Positions 35,441-41,627 of a DNA stretch of 41,627 nucleotides are shown here, piece by piece. Origin of the DNA: an uncultured Cetobacterium sp. (GTDB taxonomy: Bacteria; Fusobacteriota; Fusobacteriia; Fusobacteriales; Fusobacteriaceae); contig NZ_CAMQXC010000005.1 of assembly GCF_947038635.1 (NCBI RefSeq), positions 1 through 41,627 on the forward strand. Direction: 5' to 3'. The stretch's first letter is position 1; every line of letters begins with the position of its first letter. A program made the position numbers and the translations under genes. The notes under the pieces were generated by a model. The model searched no databases. It was not told the DNA's origin and worked only from the letters and a program-made list of their open reading frames with translations.

Positions 35441-36280
35441 TTATTTTTCAAACTTGTTTCTAATATACGCCCCAATCAGGTTAAATCCTACAGTTATAAA
35501 TACAAGAACAAATAGAGTTCCATGCATGTTGCTTTGAGGCATGTTTGGTACTTGTGTTGATATAACGTAAAGATGATAAGGTAATGCCATAACTTGATCA
35601 AATATTGATTGTGGCAAGAATGGCAAATAGAATGCTGCAGCTGTAAATAAAATAGGTGCAGTCTCTCCAGCAGCTCTTGAAATACTTAAAATAACTCCAG
35701 TTGAGATTCCAGGTAACGCAGCAGGAATAACAACTTTAGAAATTGTTTCCCATTTTGTAGCCCCAAGAGCAAGGGATGCTTCTCTTAAACTATTTGGAAC
35801 AGCTAAAAGTGCTTCTCTTGTAGCTGTTATTATAACAGGTAAGCACATAATACCTAAAGTCAAAGATCCAGATAATATTGAAACACCTAATTTGAAATAG
35901 ATAACGAATAATGCCATCCCAAAAAGACCATAGATGATACTAGGTATTCCAGCTAAATTAATAATAGTTAAGTTAATCAATCTTGTTAATATGTTATCTT
36001 TAGAATACTCAACAAGATATACTCCAGTAAAAATTCCAAATGGAACTGAAACAGCTATAGTTCCAAGAGTAAGGTAAATTGTACCTACAATAGCAGGAAA
36101 GATTCCCCCTGCTCTCATTCCTCTTTTAGGAATTTCAGTTAAAAATTCCCAAGAAATTGAAGGAACACCTTTGTATATAATATATCCTAAGATTAAAAAG
36201 ATAGGTACTACTGCTAATAAAGCAACTGCTTTAATAAAGAGTTCAATAGCTACTCCACTTTTTCCTTTTAAAATTTTCAT
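35441..36280 (-). CDS. pstA: Phosphate ABC transporter permease PstA
   Basis: 279 residues with about six TM segments. The EAA cytoplasmic loop reads [37 protein letters not shown] near the C-terminus is typical of PstA. It pairs with PstC to form the inner-membrane channel. 13 bp after pstC. Start is preceded by TAGGAGG. Confidence 0.95.
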   Translation of the reverse strand: MKILKGKSGVAIELFIKAVALLAVVPIFLILGYIIYKGVPSISWEFLTEIPKRGMRAGGIFPAIVGTIYLTLGTIAVSVPFGIFTGVYLVEYSKDNILTRLINLTIINLAGIPSIIYGLFGMALFVIYFKLGVSILSGSLTLGIMCLPVIITATREALLAVPNSLREASLALGATKWETISKVVIPAALPGISTGVILSISRAAGETAPILFTAAAFYLPFLPQSIFDQVMALPYHLYVISTQVPNMPQSNMHGTLFVLVFITVGFNLIGAYIRNKFEK

Positions 36281-36293
36281 CTTAATATTCCTC

Positions 36294-37175
36294 CTATTTA
36301 CCCATCAGTTTTCTTGATTTTCTAATATACTTATCTGCAATACTATTTGTTAAGAAGCTTATTGCAAATAATACTAAACCAATAGCGAATAAAGCATGAT
36401 AGTGTTGACTGCCTTGAACAACTTCTCCCATTTCAGCTGCAATGGTAGCTGTTAAAGTTCTAACAGGAGATAGTGGAGATGTTGCCATAATTGGAGCATT
36501 TCCAGTTATCATAAGTACAGCCATAGTTTCACCAATAATTCTTCCAAATCCTAACATAATACCTGCAAAAATTCCAGGAAATGCAGCAGGTAAAAGAACT
36601 TTGAAAACTGTCTCAAGTTTATTAGCTCCAAGAGCTAGAGAAGCTTCACGGTAAGATTTATCAAGAGCATTTAATGCATCGTCAGATAAACTTACTATAG
36701 TAGGAATAGCCATGAAAGAAAGCATAATTCCTCCAGTTAAAGCATTTAGTCCACTAGGTAAATGGAAAGAATCTTTTATAAAACCAGATAAAACATATAG
36801 TCCTAAATAACCTAGTACAACTGAAGGTAAAGCTGACATTGTTTCTATAATAATTTTAATAATTTTTTTAGTTTTCTTATTAGCAAACTCAGACAAATAT
36901 ATTGTAGTTATAATACCAATAGGAACAGAGATACAAAGTGCAACTAATGTAACCCAAAATGATCCAACTAACAGCGGTAAAAGCCCATATTTACCCGAAA
37001 GAGATATCCATTCTGTTCCAAAGAAAAATTTTGAAAGAGGATAATCTTTAAAAAAAGATAAACTATTAACTAAAATGAAAATAAATATAAGTATAACAAT
37101 TAGAATGTTAAAAATTCCAACAACAGAGTGAACTCCATTCATAAAAGAATCTTTAACTTTTCTTATATTATGCAT
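36294..37175 (-). CDS. pstC: Phosphate ABC transporter permease PstC
   Basis: 293 residues with six predicted TM segments. The EAA loop is [29 protein letters not shown] and the GRIIGETMAVLMITGN segment is PstC-specific. First gene of the minus-strand operon. ATG 37175 follows TAGGAGG. It is divergent from pstS across the Pho-box region at 37254-37367. Confidence 0.95.
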   Translation of the reverse strand: MHNIRKVKDSFMNGVHSVVGIFNILIVILIFIFILVNSLSFFKDYPLSKFFFGTEWISLSGKYGLLPLLVGSFWVTLVALCISVPIGIITTIYLSEFANKKTKKIIKIIIETMSALPSVVLGYLGLYVLSGFIKDSFHLPSGLNALTGGIMLSFMAIPTIVSLSDDALNALDKSYREASLALGANKLETVFKVLLPAAFPGIFAGIMLGFGRIIGETMAVLMITGNAPIMATSPLSPVRTLTATIAAEMGEVVQGSQHYHALFAIGLVLFAISFLTNSIADKYIRKSRKLMGK

Positions 37176-37202
37176 GATAACCTCCTAAATCTATGTTAAA
37201 AA

Positions 37203-37242
37203 ATTAAAAAAAATTTAAACTAATTTTAAACTTAAATTAAAC
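37203..37242. promoter_or_regulatory. Possible additional 11-bp-pitch repeat array near pstC
   Basis: 7-mers ATTAAAA (37203), TTTAAAC (37214), TTTAAAC (37225) and ATTAAAC (37236) recur at exactly 11 bp. They end 10 bp before a plus-strand TATAAT (37253-37258). The motif is near-palindromic and very AT-rich, so chance or a second weak binding region are both possible. Confidence 0.35.
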
Positions 37243-37253
37243 TATATACAGAT

Positions 37254-37307
37254 ATAATATATGCTACTTGTTAAAATAAGATTAATTGTATGTAAAAAAA
37301 CTGTAAA
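37254..37307 (-). promoter_or_regulatory. Pho-box array and -10 for pstC (minus strand)
   Basis: Read on the minus strand: TTTACAG (37307-37301), TTTACAT (37296-37290), TTAATCT (37285-37279), TTAACAA (37274-37268), each 11 bp apart, then 8 bp, then TATTAT (37259-37254) as -10. PhoP/PhoB-type regulators bind direct repeats of such 7-mers (TTAACA-like in Bacillus) at 11-bp spacing in place of a -35. The third box is the weakest. Geometry mirrors the plus-strand array exactly. Confidence 0.65.
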
Positions 37308-37331
37308 ATTTTTTTTACAGTTTTTTTACAT
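37290..37331. repeat. Perfect 42-bp palindrome between the divergent Pho arrays
   Basis: 37290-37308 is the exact reverse complement of 37313-37331, around a TTTT centre (axis 37310.5). Each arm carries two Pho-like 7-mers at 11-bp pitch. As RNA it would also form a 19-bp hairpin, but it has the wrong place for a terminator of any gene. Confidence 0.95.
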
Positions 37332-37367
37332 TAAATTTAAATTAGATTAACATTAATGTTCTATACT
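37314..37367 (+). promoter_or_regulatory. Pho-box array and -10 for pstS (plus strand)
   Basis: TTTACAG (37314), TTTACAT (37325), TTTAAAT (37336), TTAACAT (37347): four 7-mers at exactly 11 bp. They are followed after 8 bp by TATACT (37362-37367) as -10, with no separate -35. This is the arrangement of PhoB/PhoP-activated promoters. The regulator is presumably the PhoB encoded at 38347. Confidence 0.72.
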
Positions 37368-37428
37368 ATTTTCAAGAATAAAAAATTAAGAATGAAAATA
37401 AAGATAAAATTATAGGAGGAGTTTAAGA

Positions 37429-38265
37429 ATGAAAATGAAAAGGTTTTTTCTAATGGGGTTAATGGCTATGATGGGAGTATGTTCAACAACAGCAATGGCA
37501 TCAAAAGTTGTTCAAGTAAAAGGATCAGATACAATAGTAAATGTTTCTCAATATATTGCTGAAGAGTATATGGGTAAAAATAAAGATGCTAGAATTGCTG
37601 TTACAGGTGGAGGATCTGGAGTGGGAATTTCATCTTTAATAAATGGAACTGCAGATATAGGAATGGCATCTAGAAATATTAAAGATAAAGAGATGAAAGC
37701 AGCAGAAGAGAAAGGGTTAAAATTAAAAGAAGTTGTTTTAGGATATGATGGTATAACAGTAATAGTAAATGATTCAAATAAAGTAAATGATTTAACACAC
37801 CAAGATTTAGCTAAAATCTTTAGAGGAGAGATTACTAATTGGAAAGAGCTTGGTGGAGATGATGCTACAATAGTTGTTTTATCAAGAGATTCATCATCTG
37901 GAACACATGAATTTTTTAAAGAACACATTATAAGAGAAGAAAATACAAAAAAAGATGCAGAATATGGAAAGAATACTCTATATATGCCTTCAAATGAAGC
38001 TATAAAACAAGAAGCAAAGAATAATAAATATGCAATTGGATATATAGGAATGGGATACATGGACAAATCTGTAAAGAGCTTAAAAGTGGATTCAATAGAG
38101 CCTAGTGTACAAAATGTAGCGGATAAAAAATACCCAATAGCAAGAGAAATCTATTGGTATGTTATAGATACAGATAATAAAGATGTAAATGGATTAGTTG
38201 ACTTTGCATTATCAGCAGATGGACAAAGAGTAGTTGCTGATGAGGGATTCGTTCCAGCAAAATAG
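37429..38265 (+). CDS. pstS: Phosphate-binding protein PstS
   Basis: 278 residues. Signal peptide (cleavage likely at AMA-SK, about residue 24-25); the Cys in MGVCS is not in a good lipobox. The mature protein opens with VQVKGSDTIVNVSQYIAEEY, then GGGSGVGISSLINGTADIGMASR and SRDSSSGTHEFF, the phosphate-binding segments of the PstS family. It captures phosphate in the periplasm for PstCAB. ATG 37429 follows TAGGAGGAG. It is divergent from pstC and ends in a terminator before phoB. Confidence 0.95.
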   Translation: MKMKRFFLMGLMAMMGVCSTTAMASKVVQVKGSDTIVNVSQYIAEEYMGKNKDARIAVTGGGSGVGISSLINGTADIGMASRNIKDKEMKAAEEKGLKLKEVVLGYDGITVIVNDSNKVNDLTHQDLAKIFRGEITNWKELGGDDATIVVLSRDSSSGTHEFFKEHIIREENTKKDAEYGKNTLYMPSNEAIKQEAKNNKYAIGYIGMGYMDKSVKSLKVDSIEPSVQNVADKKYPIAREIYWYVIDTDNKDVNGLVDFALSADGQRVVADEGFVPAK

Positions 38266-38272
38266 TAGATAT

Positions 38273-38304
38273 AGGTGTCCTAATGAAAAAAGGACACCTT
38301 TTTT
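38273..38304 (+). terminator. Intrinsic terminator after pstS
   Basis: 8-bp stem AGGTGTCC (38273-38280) / GGACACCT (38292-38299), 11-nt loop, then T5. It separates pstS from phoBR. Confidence 0.88.
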
Positions 38305-38311
38305 ATATTTA

Positions 38312-38320
38312 TGATATAAT
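38312..38320 (+). promoter_or_regulatory. Extended -10 for phoBR
   Basis: TGATATAAT, an exact extended -10 placed 26 bp before phoB. The -35 position lies inside the terminator and is not recognisable. No Pho-like repeats are seen here, so phoBR may be basal. Confidence 0.5.
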
Positions 38321-38346
38321 AAAAAGAAAAAATAAGGAGAGATGAT

Positions 38347-39024
38347 ATGAAGGTACTAGTAGTTGAAGATGATTTAGAGATACAGGCGTTAATAAACTAT
38401 TATTTCACAAAAGAGGGCTATAAAGTAACTGTGGCTTCTGATGGATTAGAAGGTTTGAAGTATTTAAAAAAAGACAAACATGAATTAATCATCTTAGATT
38501 TAATGTTACCTAATTTAGATGGAATAAATTTTACGAAGATTGTAAAAGAGATGGAAGATGAGTATGGGACTCCGTATATAGTTATGTTAACTGCTAAGAC
38601 AGAGGTTGAAGATGTATTAAAAGGTTTAGAGATTGGAGCAGATGACTATATGAAAAAACCATTTGATCCAAGAGAGCTTTTACTGAGAGGAAAAAAACTT
38701 CTTAATCAACAGGAAAAAAATAAAAAAATAAGAAATAGATTTTTAGATTTAGAGATAGATGAAGATAAACATTTGGTTACAAATAATGGTGAAGAAGTAG
38801 AGTTATCTAAGAAAGAGTATGATTTACTTTTACTTTTAGTTAAAAATAAAGGGATTGTAGTAAGTAGAGAGAAAATTTTAGATAAAGTTTGGGGAAGTAA
38901 TTATTATTCAGGAGATAGAACTGTAGATGTGTACATATCTAAATTGAGAGAAAAGATACCATTTTTAACAGAGTGTATAAAAACAGTGAAAGGAGTAGGA
39001 TACAGATTAGAAGAAAAGAGATAA
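38347..39024 (+). CDS. phoB: PhoB-type response regulator
   Basis: 225 residues. Receiver domain: acidic pocket VVEDD, phosphoacceptor Asp51 in LILDLMLPNLDG, MLTAK, and KKPFDP. Then an OmpR/PhoB winged-helix domain (LSKKEYDLLLLLVKNKG, WGSNYYSGDRTVDVYISKLREKI, VKGVGYRLE). It is read as the phosphate regulator because it sits between pstS and a PhoR-like kinase. Start follows AAGGAGAGA. The reading frame of the kinase overlaps its end. Confidence 0.9.
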   Translation: MKVLVVEDDLEIQALINYYFTKEGYKVTVASDGLEGLKYLKKDKHELIILDLMLPNLDGINFTKIVKEMEDEYGTPYIVMLTAKTEVEDVLKGLEIGADDYMKKPFDPRELLLRGKKLLNQQEKNKKIRNRFLDLEIDEDKHLVTNNGEEVELSKKEYDLLLLLVKNKGIVVSREKILDKVWGSNYYSGDRTVDVYISKLREKIPFLTECIKTVKGVGYRLEEKR

Positions 39025-40697
39025 TTGCTTTATTCTTTATAGTTATGATTGAGATAATTTTTGTAATAACTAATATATCATTTTTATCTCACTTATATAA
39101 AGATGGAGTGAAAAATAGCTTAAAAGAAAATGTTTTTATCATATCTAATTTAATAAAGGAGTATGACAAAAAAGATTATCAACAAATATTTGAAAATTCT
39201 GATATGAGATTTAATATAATCGGCTTAAATGGAAGAGTTATATATGATTCAAGAAAATATAATGAAGAAGGAAAGTTAGAGAATCATAGCAATAGAAGAG
39301 AAGTTTTAGAAGTTAAAAATACTGGAATAGGATTTGATATAAGAAAAAGTAGTATTTCAGATGAGACTATGGCATATTATGCAGTTGAAAGAACTAATAA
39401 AGAGGGAGAAAAAGTAGTTGTAAGAGTTTCTAAAAATTATGGAGATACTTTAAAAATGCTAAAGATAATTCTGGTTGCAGAACTTTTATTTTTTACATTT
39501 TTGAATTTTATAATACATGCTTTTTATAAAAAATATTTAAAAAGAGATTTGTATAGAAAGATAGAAGTTATTGAAGATTTTTTAAAAGAAAAAGGAGATG
39601 GAGAAAATTTATATTTTGAAAAAGATCCGTGGATTCTAAATTTATGGGATATTGTTCAAAAGTGGCAAAAACAAAATTTAGAAAATATAGTTAGCCTTAA
39701 TAGAGAGAAAAGAATTTTGCATCAAATAATAACTTCGATAGATTCTTCTATATGTCTTTTTGATGAAAATTTACAATTGATAATTAAAAACAGTAGATTT
39801 AATTATCTTTATGAAAAGGACAAAATGAGCTATTTGAATTTGATAAAAGATATCGAAATTATAGATATAGTAAAAAGAAGTGTAAGAGAGAAGCAAAATC
39901 AAAAATCAGAAGTTTATATACTGAGATTAAAAAGATATTTTAGTGTGAGTGTTAAATTTTTAGATCAAGACCAAAGATATTTGTTATCTATAAAAGATAT
40001 AACTCAAACTAAAGGAATGATAGAAGTTCAGAAAACATTTATAAGTAATGTAAGTCATGAGTTGAAAACACCTTTAACAAATATAAAAGGTTATGTAATT
40101 GCATTAGAAGATGCACCTGAACCATTGAAAGTTCAGTTTATAAAAACTATAAAAAATAATATAGACAAATTAGAAAATATAATTGCAGATTTTTTGAATA
40201 TAAGCAAAATAGAAAGCTCAAATATTGTTAATATCGAAAAAGTTCCAGTAGCAAGATTAAAAACTGAGTTACATGCAATATTAAATGAAAGAATAAAAAC
40301 AAGTGATGCTAATATAACTTATAGTCTAAACCTTTTAAATAAAGAAGGAGAGTTAAAAATTGATTTTGAGAAAGTCTTAACTATTTTAAAAAACTTAGTT
40401 GAAAATGCTATTATATATAGAGGAGATTTAAGACCTGAAATAGAGATTTCAATAATAGAAACGAAAAGTATGTATAAAATAGGTGTAAAAGATAATGGAG
40501 TAGGAATTTCTCCAGAAGATGTGGAGAAAATATTTGAAAGATTTTATAGAGTAGATAAAGCTAGAACAAGTAATAAGGCTGGAACCGGACTGGGGCTTTC
40601 TATTGTAAAAGAACTTGTAGAAAGATGTGGAGGAAAAATAGATGTTATTTCTAAAGAAGGAAAGGGAACTATTTTTATATTTACAATCTTGAAATAA
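38973..40697 (+). CDS. phoR: PhoR-type sensor histidine kinase
   Basis: Up to 574 residues: TM1 near 16-40, an extracytoplasmic loop (about 45-160), TM2 near 163-185, a linker with a PAS-like region (near 250-330), HisKA with the phosphorylated His in SNVSHELKTPLTN near 362, and the HATPase domain with NLVENAI (N box), DNGVGISPEDVEKIFERFYRVDKA and GTGLGLSIVKELV. It phosphorylates PhoB in low phosphate. The start is uncertain. The frame opens at GTG 38973 inside phoB. The only good ribosome site, AAAGGAG at 38989-38995, points to non-standard codons around 39006. The first ATG, 39045, would cut into TM1. Confidence 0.88.
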   Translation: MYKNSERSRIQIRRKEIIALFFIVMIEIIFVITNISFLSHLYKDGVKNSLKENVFIISNLIKEYDKKDYQQIFENSDMRFNIIGLNGRVIYDSRKYNEEGKLENHSNRREVLEVKNTGIGFDIRKSSISDETMAYYAVERTNKEGEKVVVRVSKNYGDTLKMLKIILVAELLFFTFLNFIIHAFYKKYLKRDLYRKIEVIEDFLKEKGDGENLYFEKDPWILNLWDIVQKWQKQNLENIVSLNREKRILHQIITSIDSSICLFDENLQLIIKNSRFNYLYEKDKMSYLNLIKDIEIIDIVKRSVREKQNQKSEVYILRLKRYFSVSVKFLDQDQRYLLSIKDITQTKGMIEVQKTFISNVSHELKTPLTNIKGYVIALEDAPEPLKVQFIKTIKNNIDKLENIIADFLNISKIESSNIVNIEKVPVARLKTELHAILNERIKTSDANITYSLNLLNKEGELKIDFEKVLTILKNLVENAIIYRGDLRPEIEISIIETKSMYKIGVKDNGVGISPEDVEKIFERFYRVDKARTSNKAGTGLGLSIVKELVERCGGKIDVISKEGKGTIFIFTILK

Positions 40698-40700
40698 GAA

Positions 40701-40729
40701 TTTACAAATTAAAATAGGTATGCTATAGT
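40701..40729 (+). promoter_or_regulatory. Promoter for the 40764 gene
   Basis: TTTACA (40701-40706), 17-bp spacer, TATAGT (40724-40729) preceded by TGC as an extended -10. Confidence 0.6.
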
Positions 40730-40763
40730 AAATTAGAACAAAACAACCAAAAAGGGGGATAAG

Positions 40764-41465
40764 ATGGCTAAGATAAAAAATATAGTAGTTGCACATGCAG
40801 CTCAAATGAGTCAACAAGTAGGAGGAGCTGTAGATATATTTGGCTCTTTTGATAATATAATTCAACCAATATTTCCTCATCCTATGATGAGATTATCAAT
40901 TGTTTTAACTTTTGAGGAGATTACAAAACCAACAGTTTTTGAAGTTAGATTGAATGGACCTGATGATGATTTAATATCAAGAGGAGAGTTAACACCAATG
41001 GTAGATCCTTTAGGTGTTGGAAAAAAGATTGTAGATATTGATAGATTTTTAGTTAAAACAAGAGGAAGATACACAATAGATATATTTGAAAAAGAGGGAG
41101 AAGAGCTAAAGTTTTTAAAAACAGAAACTTTATTTATAGCAGAGTATCCACCACAAAGAAAATTTAGTCCAGAACAAGTAGAAGAGATTTCTAAAAATGA
41201 TGAGTTAATTAGAAGTGTAAAAACAGAATTTAAACCGTTTGGATTTGAGAATGCTATAAAAATTCAACATAATTTATTAAAAGATGCTCCTATAGAAGAT
41301 GGATTCTTAGCTATTCCTGAAAATGACAGATTAGAGTTTGATGGTCAAGTAGTAGAATTAACTGGAGTTAGAAGACAAATTGAGTGGATGTTTGGAAATC
41401 CTATTCCAAAAGAGGAAGAAAATAAAGAGGAAGTAACTGAAACAACAGGTACTGAAGAAAAATAG
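40764..41465 (+). CDS. Conserved hypothetical protein (DUF6941-like N-terminal part)
   Basis: 233 residues, no signal peptide or TM. The N-terminal half (AHAAQMSQQVGGAVDIFGSFDNI, PHPMMRLSIVLTF, then FEVRLNGPDDDL) looks like the beta-rich DUF6941-type domain, a family of unknown function. The C-terminal part is acidic and ends in a Glu/Thr-rich tail (EEENKEEVTETTGTEEK). It stands alone, with its own promoter, an AAGGGGGA ribosome site and a strong terminator, directly before a tRNA gene. I cannot assign a role. Confidence 0.5.
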   Translation: MAKIKNIVVAHAAQMSQQVGGAVDIFGSFDNIIQPIFPHPMMRLSIVLTFEEITKPTVFEVRLNGPDDDLISRGELTPMVDPLGVGKKIVDIDRFLVKTRGRYTIDIFEKEGEELKFLKTETLFIAEYPPQRKFSPEQVEEISKNDELIRSVKTEFKPFGFENAIKIQHNLLKDAPIEDGFLAIPENDRLEFDGQVVELTGVRRQIEWMFGNPIPKEEENKEEVTETTGTEEK

Positions 41466-41471
41466 TTAATT

Positions 41472-41501
41472 AAAGCTGCTTTTAAAGCAGCTTTTTTTTT
41501 G
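41472..41501 (+). terminator. Intrinsic terminator after the 40764 gene
   Basis: Perfect 11-bp stem AAAGCTGCTTT (41472-41482) / AAAGCAGCTTT (41484-41494), or 8 bp with a 7-nt loop, followed by T. Confidence 0.92.
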
Positions 41502-41517
41502 AAAATAAAAAAAGTAT

Positions 41518-41546
41518 TTGACAATTAATAAAAAAAATGATACTAT
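41518..41546 (+). promoter_or_regulatory. tRNA-Ser promoter
   Basis: TTGACA (41518-41523), 17-bp spacer, TACTAT (41541-41546), 10 bp before the tRNA 5' end. Confidence 0.85.
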
Positions 41547-41556
41547 CTTTGTGTAC

Positions 41557-41627
41557 GGAAGGTTATCCTAATTGGTAAGGAACCGGTCTTGAAAACCGGC
41601 GTCGCAAGACTTCAGAGTTCGAGTCTC
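41557..41627 (+). tRNA. tRNA-Ser(UGA), 3' end cut by the window
   Basis: Acceptor GGAAGGT, a D arm, and an anticodon arm CCGGT / CTTGAAA / ACCGG. The anticodon TGA at 41590-41592 reads UCA serine codons. A long variable arm (CGTCGCAAGACTTCAG), typical of class II serine tRNAs, and the T-loop start GTTCGAGTC follow. The last bases including the acceptor 3' strand fall beyond the window. Confidence 0.95.

Noticed and set aside
37290-37331. Palindrome upstream of pstS read as an intrinsic terminator
   Set aside because: It lies between divergent promoters with no converging transcript to end, and its arms coincide with Pho boxes at 11-bp pitch. A role as a terminator in an unrecognised transcript cannot be excluded.
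1-41627. CRISPR array, prophage, insertion sequence, or defence island
   Set aside because: No regularly spaced direct repeats with unique spacers, no transposase, capsid, restriction or abortive-infection-type gene. The only long direct repeat is the 253-bp duplication.

Overview
The window looks like chromosomal DNA of a Fusobacteriota bacterium, probably Fusobacteriaceae (Fusobacterium, Cetobacterium or a close relative). The reasons are very low GC, strongly A/T-biased codons (AGA for Arg), a split transketolase, Gram-negative traits (Kdo synthesis genes, EnvC-like and Spy-like envelope proteins) combined with Firmicute-like features, and the gene order. This assignment is an inference. 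No alignment was run.

Layout. 1-46 is the tail of tuf. 155-763 is a small membrane protein. 860-2631 is a two-gene transketolase. 2691-8729 is a tightly packed run: ftsX-like, envC-like, nadK, recN, a degenerate tyrosine recombinase, era. 8857-13192 is tdk, a TruA-like/KH protein, an HD protein, a B12-type radical SAM protein and ung. 13263-13655 is a small exported FMN_bind-like protein. 13765-16966 is murE-kdsA-kdsD (wall and LPS core precursors). 17033-17239 is a DUF1858 protein. 17353-21854 is a SNF2 ATPase plus an unknown partner. 21966-22619 is an Ogg-type glycosylase. 22716-26303 is miaB-rho-M23 peptidase. 26351-27400 is ispG. 27459-28913 is a small ECF sigma module carrying a perfect 253-bp tandem duplication. 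29025-33930 is prfA-prmC-queA-rsmD-xseB-ispA. 33942-37175 (minus) is pstC-pstA-pstB-phoU, divergent from pstS (37429-38265) and followed by phoB-phoR. 40764-41465 is a conserved hypothetical. A tRNA-Ser(UGA) is cut by the window end. No gap without a gene exceeds 300 bases; the largest (about 250-265 bp) are the sigma-module duplication and the pstC/pstS intergenic region, both described.

Most of the window is housekeeping. I see no CRISPR array, prophage, insertion sequence or recognisable defence island. The most interesting signals are (1) a mirror-symmetric divergent Pho-box promoter between pstC and pstS: four 7-mers at exact 11-bp pitch in each direction around a perfect 42-bp palindrome, each array ending 8 bp before a -10; (2) a 253-bp exact tandem duplication with GTTG microhomology inside the sigma / membrane protein / Spy-like module; (3) unusual protein architectures: PrmC with a doubled N-terminal domain, a TruA-like enzyme with a KH-like tail, a tyrosine-recombinase fold that has lost its catalytic residues, and a SNF2 ATPase paired with an uncharacterised protein.

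How the genes work together. The Pst/PhoU/PhoBR block is a complete phosphate uptake and sensing system. prfA-prmC form a termination pair (release factor and its methylase). kdsD and kdsA supply successive steps to Kdo. ispG and ispA supply isoprenoid precursors. The EnvC-like and LysM-M23 proteins bracket inactive and active peptidoglycan hydrolase folds.
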